From Paenarthrobacter sp. AR 02 (GTDB taxonomy: Bacteria > Actinomycetota > Actinomycetes > Actinomycetales > Micrococcaceae): a DNA stretch of 64,000 nt. The notes beneath the pieces are model-generated. The model had not been told where the DNA came from and did not search any database. It saw only the letters and a program-made list of their open reading frames with translations. This document shows positions 25,954 through 34,547 of this stretch, piece after piece. The translations under genes were made by a program, and so were the position numbers. The stretch is from contig NZ_JAJUKH010000014.1 in the NCBI RefSeq assembly GCF_021538675.1, forward strand, positions 1-64,000, given 5' to 3'. Each line of letters opens with the position of its first letter. The first letter of the stretch is position 1.

Positions 25954-26908
25954 GGACCACTATTCGGTTCTCGGCGTCCCGCGGACAGCGGAGGCCGACG
26001 AGATCCAACGCGCATACCGGAAACTGGCCCGAAAATTCCATCCGGACGTCAACCGTGAGCCGGACGCCGCTGACAAGTTCAAGGAAATCGGCGAGGCCTA
26101 CGACACGTTGTCCAATCCCGAGACCCGGGCGCGCTATGACCGTTTTGGGGCGGACTACCGGCAGTACGCCGGCAGTGGCGCCGGGGCGTCGGGCGGAGGA
26201 CGGCGAGGGGGTTCCGGTGGCCCCCGGCCTGGCCCGCGGCCTGGACCCCGGCCAGGTCCCCGGCCGGGTCCGGGCCCGTACGGAAATGGCGACGGCGGTA
26301 TGGGGAGCGACGTTGACTGGGAGGACCTCCTCGGCGGCTGGTTCCGGCAACAATCAGGAGGACCGGCCCAAGGGGCAGACCAGGAAGCCGAGCTATGGCT
26401 GACGCTCGAGGAAGCCTTCCGCGGCGGCAAGCGCAGTATCCGGTTGGCCCAGGCCGACGGCGAGAGCCGGAGCTACGACGTCGACGTGCCGCCCGGTGTG
26501 GTGGACGGCCAGCGTATCCGGCTGGCCGGTGAGGGCGCCCCGGGCAGGGAGGGAGGCCCATCCGGCGACCTCTTCCTGACCGTACGAATCCAACCCAGCC
26601 CCAGATACCGGCTCAAGGGCCGGGACATCTACTTCGATCTTCCGGTGTCGCCCTCAGAGGCCGCACTCGGGGCCAAGGTCCCCACCCACGCGCCGGCCGG
26701 ACCGGTCACAGTCACTGTTCCTGAAGGCTCCTCCAGTGGGCGCAGGCTGCGGCTCCGCGGGCAGGGGATGCCCAATCCTCGGGGGGTGCCGGGGAATCTG
26801 TATGCGGAGATCAAGATTATGGTTCCCCCCAGCCTTGGCAAGGAGGAGCGGAAGTTGTACGAAAAGCTCGCCACGATATCCACGTTCAATCCGAGGGAGG
26901 AAAGATGA
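25946..26908 (+). CDS. cbpA: CbpA-type J-domain chaperone (DnaJ without zinc finger)
   Basis: A 320-residue class B J protein. Residues 1-70 are the J domain with the HPD motif (RKFHPDVNRE). A linker with an R-P-G-P repeat (residues ~92-112) and a Gly-rich part follow, then two beta-sandwich substrate domains (LTLEEAFRGGKRSIRLAQADG, YRLKGRDIYFDLPVSPSEAALGAKV) and a C-terminal dimer segment. No CxxCxGxG repeats exist, so it is CbpA-like. The GTG start overlaps grpE. The next gene encodes its modulator. Confidence 0.92.
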   Translation: MAKDHYSVLGVPRTAEADEIQRAYRKLARKFHPDVNREPDAADKFKEIGEAYDTLSNPETRARYDRFGADYRQYAGSGAGASGGGRRGGSGGPRPGPRPGPRPGPRPGPGPYGNGDGGMGSDVDWEDLLGGWFRQQSGGPAQGADQEAELWLTLEEAFRGGKRSIRLAQADGESRSYDVDVPPGVVDGQRIRLAGEGAPGREGGPSGDLFLTVRIQPSPRYRLKGRDIYFDLPVSPSEAALGAKVPTHAPAGPVTVTVPEGSSSGRRLRLRGQGMPNPRGVPGNLYAEIKIMVPPSLGKEERKLYEKLATISTFNPREER

Positions 26909-27219
26909 GCGGCGTCTATCCGCTTGCCTATCCATGGCGCATGAATCTCGATGCGGTAGCCCGAAGCGCCGGCGTTCACCCCGACGTCGTCATGCGGTTC
27001 GTGGATCTGGATCTCATACGGCCGCTGGGCAATTCGCCTGGTGGCCCCTGGTTCAGTCCGCGGTCCCCGGAACTCATAGGGCGCGTCATGAGGCTCCATT
27101 CGGAGCTGTCGCTGAACTACGCGGCAATCCCGTTGGTACTTGATCTGTTGGTTCGGGTCGACGCGCTTGAACGACGATTGGTTGAAATCACGCAGGTCGA
27201 AGGGACTGCTTCACGATGA
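26905..27219 (+). CDS. cbpM: Chaperone modulator CbpM (MerR-like)
   Basis: A 104-residue helical protein with a MerR-like winged-helix N terminus (LDAVARSAGVHPDVVMRFVDLDLIRPLG) and a C-terminal coiled coil (LDLLVRVDALERRLVEITQ). CbpM binds the J domain of CbpA and limits its action; the direct cbpA-cbpM overlap (ATGA at 26905) fits. It overlaps clpB by 4 bp as well. Confidence 0.8.
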   Translation: MSGVYPLAYPWRMNLDAVARSAGVHPDVVMRFVDLDLIRPLGNSPGGPWFSPRSPELIGRVMRLHSELSLNYAAIPLVLDLLVRVDALERRLVEITQVEGTASR

Positions 27220-29852
27220 ACATGGAGAGTTTGACACAAAAATCCCAGGAGGCCTTGGCGGAGGCTCAGCGGATAGCACAACGCAATGGGCACACGGAGA
27301 CCGACGGTGAACACCTGCTGGCGGCCCTGCTCGAGCAGGAAAATGGACTGGTTCCACGGTTGATCGTGGCCATGCAGGTTGACGTGAACGAGCTGAAGAC
27401 GGCGGTCGAGGCAGAGCTGAGGCGTAAGCCGAAGGTCACGGGACCGGGGGCAGCGCCAGGCCAGGTGTATGTAAGCCGCAGGCTGGGCACACTCCTCGAT
27501 GCGGCTGAACGGGAAGCCAAGCGGCTTAAGGACGAGTACGTCTCAGTGGAACACCTGCTGGTGGCGCTGGCGGAGGAAGGGCGGTCGACGGCGGCCGGCA
27601 GGGTGCTGGCCGAGCACGGCATCACCCGCGAGGCGTTCCTCTCGGTCCTGACGCAGATCAGGGGAAACCAGCGCGTTACGTCTGCGACGCCGGAACAGAC
27701 GTACGAGGCGCTGGAGAAGTACGGCCGTGACCTGGTGGCGGACGCCCGCACCGGAAAACTGGATCCGGTCATTGGCCGCGACGCCGAGATCCGGCGGGTT
27801 GTGCAGATCCTTTCCCGCAAGACCAAGAACAACCCTGTACTGATCGGGGAGCCAGGCGTCGGCAAGACAGCCATTGTGGAGGGACTGGCCCAACGGATCG
27901 TCCGCCAGGACGTGCCGGAAGGGCTGAAGGACAAGACCATCTTCTCGCTCGACCTGAGCGCCCTCGTGGCGGGGGCCAAGTACCGCGGAGAGTTCGAGGA
28001 GCGGTTGAAGGCGGTGCTCGCCGAAGTCCTGGCGGCGGAGGGAAGGATCCTGCTCTTCGTCGACGAGCTGCACACCGTCGTAGGGGCAGGAGCCAGCGAG
28101 GGGTCGATGGACGCCGGGAACATGCTCAAGCCGATGCTCGCCCGCGGGGAACTCCACATGATCGGGGCCACCACCCTGGATGAATACCGCAAACACATTG
28201 AATCGGACGCGGCCCTGGAACGCCGCTTCCAGCCCGTAATGGTTGAGGAACCCGACGTCGAGGACGCCATTTCCATTCTTCGTGGGCTCCGCGAGCGGCT
28301 TGAGGTTTTCCACGGCGTACGGATCCAGGACAGTGCCCTGGTGGCTGCGGCCACTCTGTCCCACCGGTATATCACTGACCGGTTCCTGCCGGACAAAGCA
28401 ATTGACCTGGTGGACGAGGCGTGCGCACGGCTGCGGACCGAGATCGATTCGATGCCGGCGGAACTGGATGAGCTCACCCGTAAGGTCACACGGCTCGAAA
28501 TAGAAGAGGCGGCACTCTCCAAGGAGTCCGACCCGGCCAGCAAGAACCGGCTCGAGGAGCTGAGACGCGAATTGGCGGACCTGCGCGGCGAGGCTGACGC
28601 GAAGCGGGCCCAATGGGAAGCCGAACGCCAGGCGATCCACAAGCTGCAGGATATCCGCAGTGAACTGGAGCGGGTGCGGCAGGAGGCTGAGGAAGCAGAG
28701 CGGACCTACGACCTGAACCGGGCAGCGGAGCTGCGTTACGGCAAACTTGCCGACCTCGAACGGCGCCTGGCCGCCGAGGAGGAACGACTGACCGCGAAAC
28801 AGGGGGAGAAGCGCCTGCTACGCGAGGTGGTGACGGAGGACGAGATCGCCGACATCGTCGCGGCTTGGACAGGCATTCCGGTGGCGCGGCTGAAGCAGGG
28901 AGAACGGGAGAAAGTCCTGCATTTGGACGAGATCCTGCGCGCCCGCGTGATCGGCCAGGAAGAAGCAATCGGTGCGGTCACGGATGCCATCATCCGCGCC
29001 CGCTCCGGCATCCGGGATCCGCGTCGGCCCATCGGATCGTTCATTTTCCTGGGACCGACCGGCGTCGGCAAGACCGAACTCGCCAAGGCCCTTGCCGCGG
29101 CCCTTTTCGACAGTGAAAACGCGATGATCCGGCTGGACATGAGCGAGTACCAGGAGCGCCACACCGTGAGCCGGCTCTTGGGTGCCCCTCCGGGCTATAT
29201 CGGTTACGACGAGGGCGGCCAACTCACCGAGGCCGTACGCCGCAAGCCGTATTCGGTGGTGCTTTTCGATGAGGTGGAAAAGGCCCACCCGGACATTTTC
29301 AACACCCTCTTGCAGGTCCTGGACGACGGCAGGGTTACGGACTCCCAGGGACGGACCGTTGATTTCCGCAATACCGTGATCATCATGACCTCCAATATCG
29401 GTTCCCAATATCTTTTGGAGGGTTCCACCGAAGGCGGGACGATCACCGAGGAGGCGCGCAGTATGGTGTTGGGGGAGCTCCGGGGCCACTTCCGTCCCGA
29501 GTTCCTGAATCGTGTGGACGATACCGTGCTGTTCACGCCGCTCGGCCTGCCGCAGATCGAACGCATTGTGGACCTGCAGTTCCAACAACTGCGCCAGCGG
29601 TTGGCCGAGCAGCAAATAGAGCTGCACCTGACCGAGGAGGCTCGTGTGTTGATCGCCGAACGTGGGTTCGATCCCATCTACGGAGCCCGCCCGCTACGCC
29701 GCTACATTTCCCATGTAGTGGAAACCCAAGTGGGCCGGGCCCTGCTGCGCGGCAGCATCGCCGAGGGGGGAGTCGTGACCGTGACCGCGGCCGAAGGCGA
29801 ACTCCTCGTGGACTACACCGCCAGCGAAATGGAAGAGGCCCGAACCCCGTGA
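27216..29852 (+). CDS. clpB: ATP-dependent disaggregase ClpB (Hsp100)
   Basis: An 878-residue ClpB: N-terminal Clp repeat domain (residues 1-145), first AAA module with Walker A GEPGVGKT and LFVDELHTVVGAGA, the middle coiled coil (residues ~400-525, rich in Glu/Arg/Leu) that contacts DnaK, and the second AAA module with GPTGVGKTELAK, arginine finger region and a C-terminal domain (GFDPIYGARPLRRYI). The coiled coil distinguishes it from ClpA/ClpC. It pulls aggregated proteins apart with the DnaK system encoded just upstream. Confidence 0.96.
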   Translation: MNMESLTQKSQEALAEAQRIAQRNGHTETDGEHLLAALLEQENGLVPRLIVAMQVDVNELKTAVEAELRRKPKVTGPGAAPGQVYVSRRLGTLLDAAEREAKRLKDEYVSVEHLLVALAEEGRSTAAGRVLAEHGITREAFLSVLTQIRGNQRVTSATPEQTYEALEKYGRDLVADARTGKLDPVIGRDAEIRRVVQILSRKTKNNPVLIGEPGVGKTAIVEGLAQRIVRQDVPEGLKDKTIFSLDLSALVAGAKYRGEFEERLKAVLAEVLAAEGRILLFVDELHTVVGAGASEGSMDAGNMLKPMLARGELHMIGATTLDEYRKHIESDAALERRFQPVMVEEPDVEDAISILRGLRERLEVFHGVRIQDSALVAAATLSHRYITDRFLPDKAIDLVDEACARLRTEIDSMPAELDELTRKVTRLEIEEAALSKESDPASKNRLEELRRELADLRGEADAKRAQWEAERQAIHKLQDIRSELERVRQEAEEAERTYDLNRAAELRYGKLADLERRLAAEEERLTAKQGEKRLLREVVTEDEIADIVAAWTGIPVARLKQGEREKVLHLDEILRARVIGQEEAIGAVTDAIIRARSGIRDPRRPIGSFIFLGPTGVGKTELAKALAAALFDSENAMIRLDMSEYQERHTVSRLLGAPPGYIGYDEGGQLTEAVRRKPYSVVLFDEVEKAHPDIFNTLLQVLDDGRVTDSQGRTVDFRNTVIIMTSNIGSQYLLEGSTEGGTITEEARSMVLGELRGHFRPEFLNRVDDTVLFTPLGLPQIERIVDLQFQQLRQRLAEQQIELHLTEEARVLIAERGFDPIYGARPLRRYISHVVETQVGRALLRGSIAEGGVVTVTAAEGELLVDYTASEMEEARTP

Positions 29853-30277
29853 ACAAAGCCATTACCAAATGTCCCCATTGTGGCAAGTCCAACCGCGTGC
29901 CGGCCGCTGCGGAGGGCCGGCCGCGCTGCGGGAATTGCCACCGGGACCTTCCCTGGGTGGTTGAAGCAAGCGACGACGACTTCGGCGACATCGCCGAGCG
30001 GTCCGGCGTTCCGGTGATGGTGGACTTCTGGGCGGTCTGGTGCGGACCCTGCCGGATGGTAAGCCCGGTACTGGACCAGTTGGCGCACGAGCGTGCGGGG
30101 CAAATCAAACTTGTGAAGGTCGATGTGGATCACTCTCCACAGCTCTCCGCCAGATTCTCCATACAGGCCGTTCCAACGTTGATGGTTATGGTCGACGGCA
30201 AGGTCATCGCCCGGCAGGCCGGCGCAGCTCCGGCCCCGGTGCTGAGGTCCTGGCTGGAAGATGCACTCAGGAAGTAG
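29849..30277 (+). CDS. Thioredoxin 2-type protein with N-terminal zinc motif
   Basis: A 142-residue TrxC-like thioredoxin. A small zinc-ribbon N terminus (CPHC at residues 8-11 and CGNC at 27-30) precedes the thioredoxin fold with active site WCGPC and the cis-proline segment AVPTLMVM. TrxC-type thioredoxins are zinc-regulated oxidative-stress proteins. The GTG start overlaps the clpB stop, so it is the last gene of the chaperone operon, placing redox repair alongside disaggregation. Confidence 0.92.
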   Translation: MNKAITKCPHCGKSNRVPAAAEGRPRCGNCHRDLPWVVEASDDDFGDIAERSGVPVMVDFWAVWCGPCRMVSPVLDQLAHERAGQIKLVKVDVDHSPQLSARFSIQAVPTLMVMVDGKVIARQAGAAPAPVLRSWLEDALRK

Positions 30278-30333
30278 CGCAAACAGCGGATGACGGCGGG
30301 CAGTTAGCCCGCTGAGGGTCAGCGGCGCGGCCT

Positions 30334-31404
30334 TTACGCGCGGTCGAGCAGGTTATCGCGTGGCGGGGTCTGGCTCTGAGGAGTGCGCCTTTCGTGGGTG
30401 ATGATAGTGGCGGCCAGAGCGATGGTGAGACCAATAACCGTCTCGAGGGCGCGCTGGCTCAGGAGGATGTCGATCGGGGCTGGCAGCATGAGATCGCCGA
30501 GCAGGAGGGCCATCGGGGTGAAGAAGACCAGGCCGAGGCTGTAGTTCCGCCCGGTCGTCAGCTCGGTGCACGCCTGAAGCACAGCGATCAAGATGATCGC
30601 GGCATAGCTGCTTGGGTGGGCGGCCAGGACGAGGGCTGCGACGCCGAGGCCGGCGGCGGTGCCGATGACCCGCTGGGCGGCGCGGATGAGACGGGCGTGC
30701 AGGTCGGGTGCCGACATGGGGACGGATGCCGTGACGTAGGTCCAGTAGGGGTGGCCGATGCCGGTGGTCGCGACGGTGACGCCGGCGGCGGCGATGCCGA
30801 GCAGATACCGGGCGGCGTGGCTGCCCACCGGGCTGGACGGGCGTAGGTCGCGCCACGACAGCCGGGGCCGCTCAGGGTCGCCGAGGTCTCGCGGGCTTCG
30901 ACCGGGGAGGGCGAGCAGCAGTGCGAAGACGGCCGCGCCGGCCGCGGCGAGGGCTGCTGCGGGCACCGTGCTCAGCATGATCGGGACCGTGGCCGAGGCT
31001 GTGAGGGCGAAGACCGGGTTGAGGGCTCCGGCCGGATGCCATCGGCCCAGCTCGGCCAGCACTACCGCGAGGCCGGCCCAGGCGGCCGCGACCGGGACGA
31101 GCAGCCAGAGCCTGAACGGGACGGTCGCCACCAGGGCGCCGACGACGACGCCGACCACCAGCACCACGCCCGCCTGCGCCTGCATGGCCAGGCGTAACCG
31201 AACCGGCTCGTGTCGGCCGTAAAGGGCGGTGAAGGCGCCGATCGCCGCATACAGCAGCAGATCGCCGCGGCCGGACGCCAGGCAAGCCACCAGCGGCACG
31301 AAGATTGCCAGGCTTGCGCGGAGGGCGGTCCAATGGGCGCCGGCATGCGGGCCCAGGTCGAAGACTGCCGCCCACCAGGACCGTGCGGCGGTGGCTTGCG
31401 TCAT
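30334..31404 (-). CDS. FUSC-family membrane protein (putative aromatic acid or drug exporter)
   Basis: A 356-residue protein with about ten hydrophobic segments in two halves, matching FUSC proteins: an N-terminal ALRASLAIFVPLVACLASG, then YAAIGAFTALYGRHEPVRLRL with the family's Arg-rich loop, and a second half with HPYWTYVTASVPMS and RAAQRVIGTAAGLGVAALVL (the xRxxGTxxG signature). ATG 31404 follows GGAAGG. It is divergent from the MarR regulator at 31502; such pairs usually export a toxic weak acid or drug that inactivates the repressor. Confidence 0.85.
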   Translation of the reverse strand: MTQATAARSWWAAVFDLGPHAGAHWTALRASLAIFVPLVACLASGRGDLLLYAAIGAFTALYGRHEPVRLRLAMQAQAGVVLVVGVVVGALVATVPFRLWLLVPVAAAWAGLAVVLAELGRWHPAGALNPVFALTASATVPIMLSTVPAAALAAAGAAVFALLLALPGRSPRDLGDPERPRLSWRDLRPSSPVGSHAARYLLGIAAAGVTVATTGIGHPYWTYVTASVPMSAPDLHARLIRAAQRVIGTAAGLGVAALVLAAHPSSYAAIILIAVLQACTELTTGRNYSLGLVFFTPMALLLGDLMLPAPIDILLSQRALETVIGLTIALAATIITHERRTPQSQTPPRDNLLDRA

Positions 31405-31430
31405 TCTAACCTTCCAAAGTAGTACAGGAA

Positions 31431-31442
31431 TGAAGTACTTCA
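31431..31442. promoter_or_regulatory. Candidate MarR operator (perfect 12-bp palindrome)
   Basis: TGAAGTACTTCA is a perfect palindrome in the 97-bp gap between the FUSC and marR starts, with further AAGTA/TACTT pieces on both sides. The local AT-rich composition is unusual for this window. MarR binding is inferred from position. Confidence 0.5.
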
Positions 31443-31501
31443 AGGTTACTACACTTGTGAATTACTATTGTGGTTGACCGTGGCGGGGTGGGAGGAGTCG
31501 G

Positions 31502-32083
31502 ATGGATCAGGACCCGGACGTACTTTCCGATCACGGCGACGTCGTGGATCAGATGCAACGTGAGTGGGCCCGGCTGCGCCCCGACCTGAGCTTCGCCAGC
31601 CTCGGGGTGATCCACCGCGTGCTGCGCGCGTCCCGCCTCATCCTCGAAGCCAGCGACGCCTTCCTCGCCGATTATGGGCTCACCCGCGGCGAGCTGGACG
31701 TGCTTTCGGCGCTGCGCCGCACGGACGAACCTCTGAGCCCAACGACACTGGCCCACACGCTGCTTGTCCCGCGTTCCGCGATCACCATGCGGCTGAAGGC
31801 CCTCCAGGTTCGGGGATTGCTGAGCCGGACGGCCAACCCGGCCGACGGCCGCTCGTCCCTGCTCGTCCTCACGGACGCTGGCTCAGCGCTGGTGGACGAG
31901 GTGATCCCCGCCCAGCTCGCCCTCGAAGATGCCCTGCTTGCCGAAATCCCGCCCGGGGTTGTGGAAGGCTTGGTCGATCCCCTGCGAGCGCTGACCTCCG
32001 TGTGGGAGCAAGGACGCGGCCACCAAGCCGGGTCCAGCAAGAACGGGCGGAGCGGCGCAGCGCCAACGTCCCCGGGCCGCTAA
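31502..32083 (+). CDS. MarR-family transcriptional regulator
   Basis: A 193-residue MarR protein: a dimerisation helix region, then the winged helix (GLTRGELDVLSALRRTDEPLSPTTLAHTLLVPRSAITMRLKALQVRGLLSR) and wing with NPADGRSSLLVLTDAG. The long N-terminal helix and ~190-residue length are typical for actinobacterial MarR members. It likely represses the divergent FUSC gene and itself. Its stop overlaps the convergent tetR gene by 4 bp. Confidence 0.88.
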   Translation: MDQDPDVLSDHGDVVDQMQREWARLRPDLSFASLGVIHRVLRASRLILEASDAFLADYGLTRGELDVLSALRRTDEPLSPTTLAHTLLVPRSAITMRLKALQVRGLLSRTANPADGRSSLLVLTDAGSALVDEVIPAQLALEDALLAEIPPGVVEGLVDPLRALTSVWEQGRGHQAGSSKNGRSGAAPTSPGR

Positions 32084-32763
32084 AAGTCCTCCAGGCCTCC
32101 ACTGACTCGTTCAATAATCAGCGCACTCTGCGTCCGGATTGCCGGCAGTTCGTTGCCACGTCCGCAGATGATGAGCCCGGCGTCTGCGGCCTCGAGGGGT
32201 GAACTTGGAAGGACCAGCCCATCCGCGCGCAGGTTCACCAGCGATTCGATGAGGCGGAACACAAGGTCTCCGGGGTTCCCGGCCGCGCCCGAGGAGGGAG
32301 CGCTGGCGAGGACTCCCAGAGTCCCATAGATCGCGCGAAGTTCGCGCCGGCTTGCCAGGAATTGTTCGTATTGACCACCTCGGGCTTCTGGGAGGTGGTA
32401 CAGGATACCCAGGTTCCAGCGGGAGCTGCAGAGTTGGGTGCCGTCGTAGAGCGCAAGGGCGTGCAAGACCACCTCGGCGGACGCTGAACCGCTGGAAACG
32501 CTGGACACAGCCTTCGCGAACGACAGGCTGGCGGCCACCGTACTTTCCAAGAGGTCCTTGAGAATGTCGTCCTTGGTTTTGAAGTGGTGGTACAGCGAGG
32601 ACTGCCTCATTCCTACGGCGTCCGCAATTGAGCGGGTGGAGGTGTTGGCGAAGCCTTGGGTGGTGAAGAGTTCTGCCGCTGCGTCGAGGATTTCTTCCCT
32701 GGCGGTGGCGCCGGGGCGGGATGGTTGCTGGTTACGTGGGCGTCCTGGTCCGGCTGAAGTCAC
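32080..32763 (-). CDS. TetR-family regulator, probably controlling the carboxylase operon
   Basis: A 227-residue TetR protein with a clear DNA-binding domain (residues 20-67: REEILDAAAELFTTQGFANTSTRSIADAVGMRQSSLYHHFKTKDDIL) and an all-helical ligand domain. The start is GTG. It is divergent from the permease-DUF1989-carboxylase operon at 33002, with 238 bp between. In other actinobacteria the TetR-like nitrogen regulator AmtR controls urea-carboxylase-type clusters; whether this is an AmtR relative I cannot tell by eye. Confidence 0.85.
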   Translation of the reverse strand: MTSAGPGRPRNQQPSRPGATAREEILDAAAELFTTQGFANTSTRSIADAVGMRQSSLYHHFKTKDDILKDLLESTVAASLSFAKAVSSVSSGSASAEVVLHALALYDGTQLCSSRWNLGILYHLPEARGGQYEQFLASRRELRAIYGTLGVLASAPSSGAAGNPGDLVFRLIESLVNLRADGLVLPSSPLEAADAGLIICGRGNELPAIRTQSALIIERVSGGLEDF

Positions 32764-32915
32764 CCCTCATTCTTGCACCCACCGGCCCGCCTTAGACGCC
32801 GCGGAACCGGCGCCGGAATAGCGGTGAGAAGGCGGAAATCCAACTGAAACACAATGTCTATGCGCCTTTTACAGAGGTGAAACTGTTTGGGGACATCGCG
32901 CTGGAAAACTATCAA

Positions 32916-32927
32916 GTGACCGGTAAC
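32916..32927. promoter_or_regulatory. Weak candidate operator before the carboxylase operon
   Basis: GTGACCGGTAAC is an imperfect palindrome around ACCGGT, 75 bp before the permease start. It is the best symmetrical element I see in the gap between tetR and the permease. No guanidine riboswitch motif is evident. Confidence 0.25.
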
Positions 32928-33001
32928 CAGCAGCTTTCGGCCGAGCGCTGCAGTGCCGGACGGTTTTTACCCTTCATCCCGTTCCAGCCCCGGAGAAACC
33001 G

Positions 33002-34504
33002 ATGACCTCAACCGTAGTTCCAGCCGTCCATGTGGATGATGCGGACCTCACGTCACTTGGCTACGAGCCCACTCTGCACCGCAAACTCGGCCGTTATGCC
33101 TCGTTCGCTGCAGGCTTTTCGTTCGTCTCGATCCTCACCACGATCTTCCAGCTGTTCGCTTTCGGCTACTCATTTGCCGGCCCCGCGTTCTTTTGGACCT
33201 GGCCCGTCGTTCTGGTTGGCCAGCTCCTGGTCGCCTTGAACTTCGCTGAACTCGCCGCCCGCTATCCGCTCTCCGGAGCCGTCTACCAGTGGGCGCGCCG
33301 GATGGGCGGTGAAGCGGTGGGTTGGTTTGCCGGCTGGTTCATGGCCATCGCCCAGGTCGTTACCGCCGCGGCTGCTGCCATTGCCCTGCAGGTGGTCCTG
33401 CCCCAGCTTTGGGACGGCTTCCAGGTGGTAGGCGGCGATCCGGCCCTCAACACGGTCACCGGCGCCTCGAACGCAGTCATCCTGGGCGCCGTGCTGCTGG
33501 TAGCTACCACCATCATTAATTCCCTTGGTGTGAAGCTCATGGCCCACGTGAACTCTGTCGGCGTTACCTGCGAAATCGTCGGCGTGGCCGCCGTCGTGCT
33601 TGCTTTGATCAGCGCGGCTCAACGCGGTCCGGAGGTCGTGGCGGACACCACCGTGCTCCAGTCCTCGGACCTTGGCGCTGTGGGCGCCTTCCTGGTTTCG
33701 GGCCTGATGGCCGCCTACGTCATGGTCGGCTTCAACTCGGCCGGTGAACTGTCCGAAGAAACCAAAGACCCCCGCCGGACGGCGCCACGCACTATCCTCT
33801 CGGCGCTCCTGATCTCCGGAATCGGCGGTGCCCTCATGATCATCACCGCCCTGATGGCCGCGCCGAGCCTCGACGACGGCCGGCTCGCCACCGAAGGCCT
33901 TCCCTATGTCCTCACCGCAGTCCTTGGCACTTTCTGGGGCAAGGTCCTGCTGGTGGATGTGGCCATTGCCATCTTCGTCTGCACCCTGGCCATCCAAACC
34001 GCAGGCTCCCGCCTCGTCTTCTCCATGGCCCGCGACGGCAAGCTCCCCGCATCCGCGCTTCTTTCCTCAGTGCACCCATCCCGCGGCACGCCCATGTGGC
34101 CGTCCATCGCCATCGGCGCCCTCGCTGTTGCCGTGCTGGCCATCAACGTCGGCAATGCAGCGCTGTTCACCACGCTCAGCAGCGTCTGCATCGTGATGGT
34201 CTACCTCGCATACCTGATGGTCACGGTGCCGCAGCTGGTGAACCGGCTCCGCGGTGACTGGGGCCGCGTGGCACAGACCACCCCCGCAGGTCTCTTCTCA
34301 CTGGGCCGCTGGGGACTGCCGGTGAACATCCTCGCCGTCCTCTATGGCGCCGTGATGGTGGTCAACCTGGCCTGGCCCAGGCCGGAAGTATACGACCCCA
34401 CAGGCGAGAACCCGGTCCTCCTCTACTCGGCACCGCTCATGGTGGCGCTGGTCCTGGTCCTCGGTCTCTGGGTCCGGCGCCGGACATTGGCAACCAAGGC
34501 GTAA
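33002..34504 (+). CDS. APC-family amino acid/amine permease
   Basis: A 500-residue membrane protein with 12 hydrophobic segments. The N-terminal motif SLGYEPTLHRKLGRYASFAAGFSFVSILTTIFQLF and GGPAFFWTWP-like segment, ARYPLSGAVYQWARRMGG, and GFNSAGELSEETKDPRRTAPR place it in the APC superfamily group that is found beside urea/guanidine carboxylase genes. It leads the nitrogen operon; uptake of guanidine or a related amine is inferred from context. Confidence 0.88.
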   Translation: MTSTVVPAVHVDDADLTSLGYEPTLHRKLGRYASFAAGFSFVSILTTIFQLFAFGYSFAGPAFFWTWPVVLVGQLLVALNFAELAARYPLSGAVYQWARRMGGEAVGWFAGWFMAIAQVVTAAAAAIALQVVLPQLWDGFQVVGGDPALNTVTGASNAVILGAVLLVATTIINSLGVKLMAHVNSVGVTCEIVGVAAVVLALISAAQRGPEVVADTTVLQSSDLGAVGAFLVSGLMAAYVMVGFNSAGELSEETKDPRRTAPRTILSALLISGIGGALMIITALMAAPSLDDGRLATEGLPYVLTAVLGTFWGKVLLVDVAIAIFVCTLAIQTAGSRLVFSMARDGKLPASALLSSVHPSRGTPMWPSIAIGALAVAVLAINVGNAALFTTLSSVCIVMVYLAYLMVTVPQLVNRLRGDWGRVAQTTPAGLFSLGRWGLPVNILAVLYGAVMVVNLAWPRPEVYDPTGENPVLLYSAPLMVALVLVLGLWVRRRTLATKA

Positions 34505-34547
34505 GCAGCGAATTCCCCTGACCTCAAGAAACCAGCACAGGATTGAC

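Noticed and set aside
26220..26280. Short repeat of GGCCC-type units in cbpA as a possible minisatellite
   Set aside because: It is explained by the Arg-Pro-Gly-Pro linker repeat of the protein.
32764..33001. Guanidine riboswitch upstream of the carboxylase operon
   Set aside because: None of the conserved guanidine-I, -II or -III sequence blocks is seen by eye; a covariance search would be decisive.
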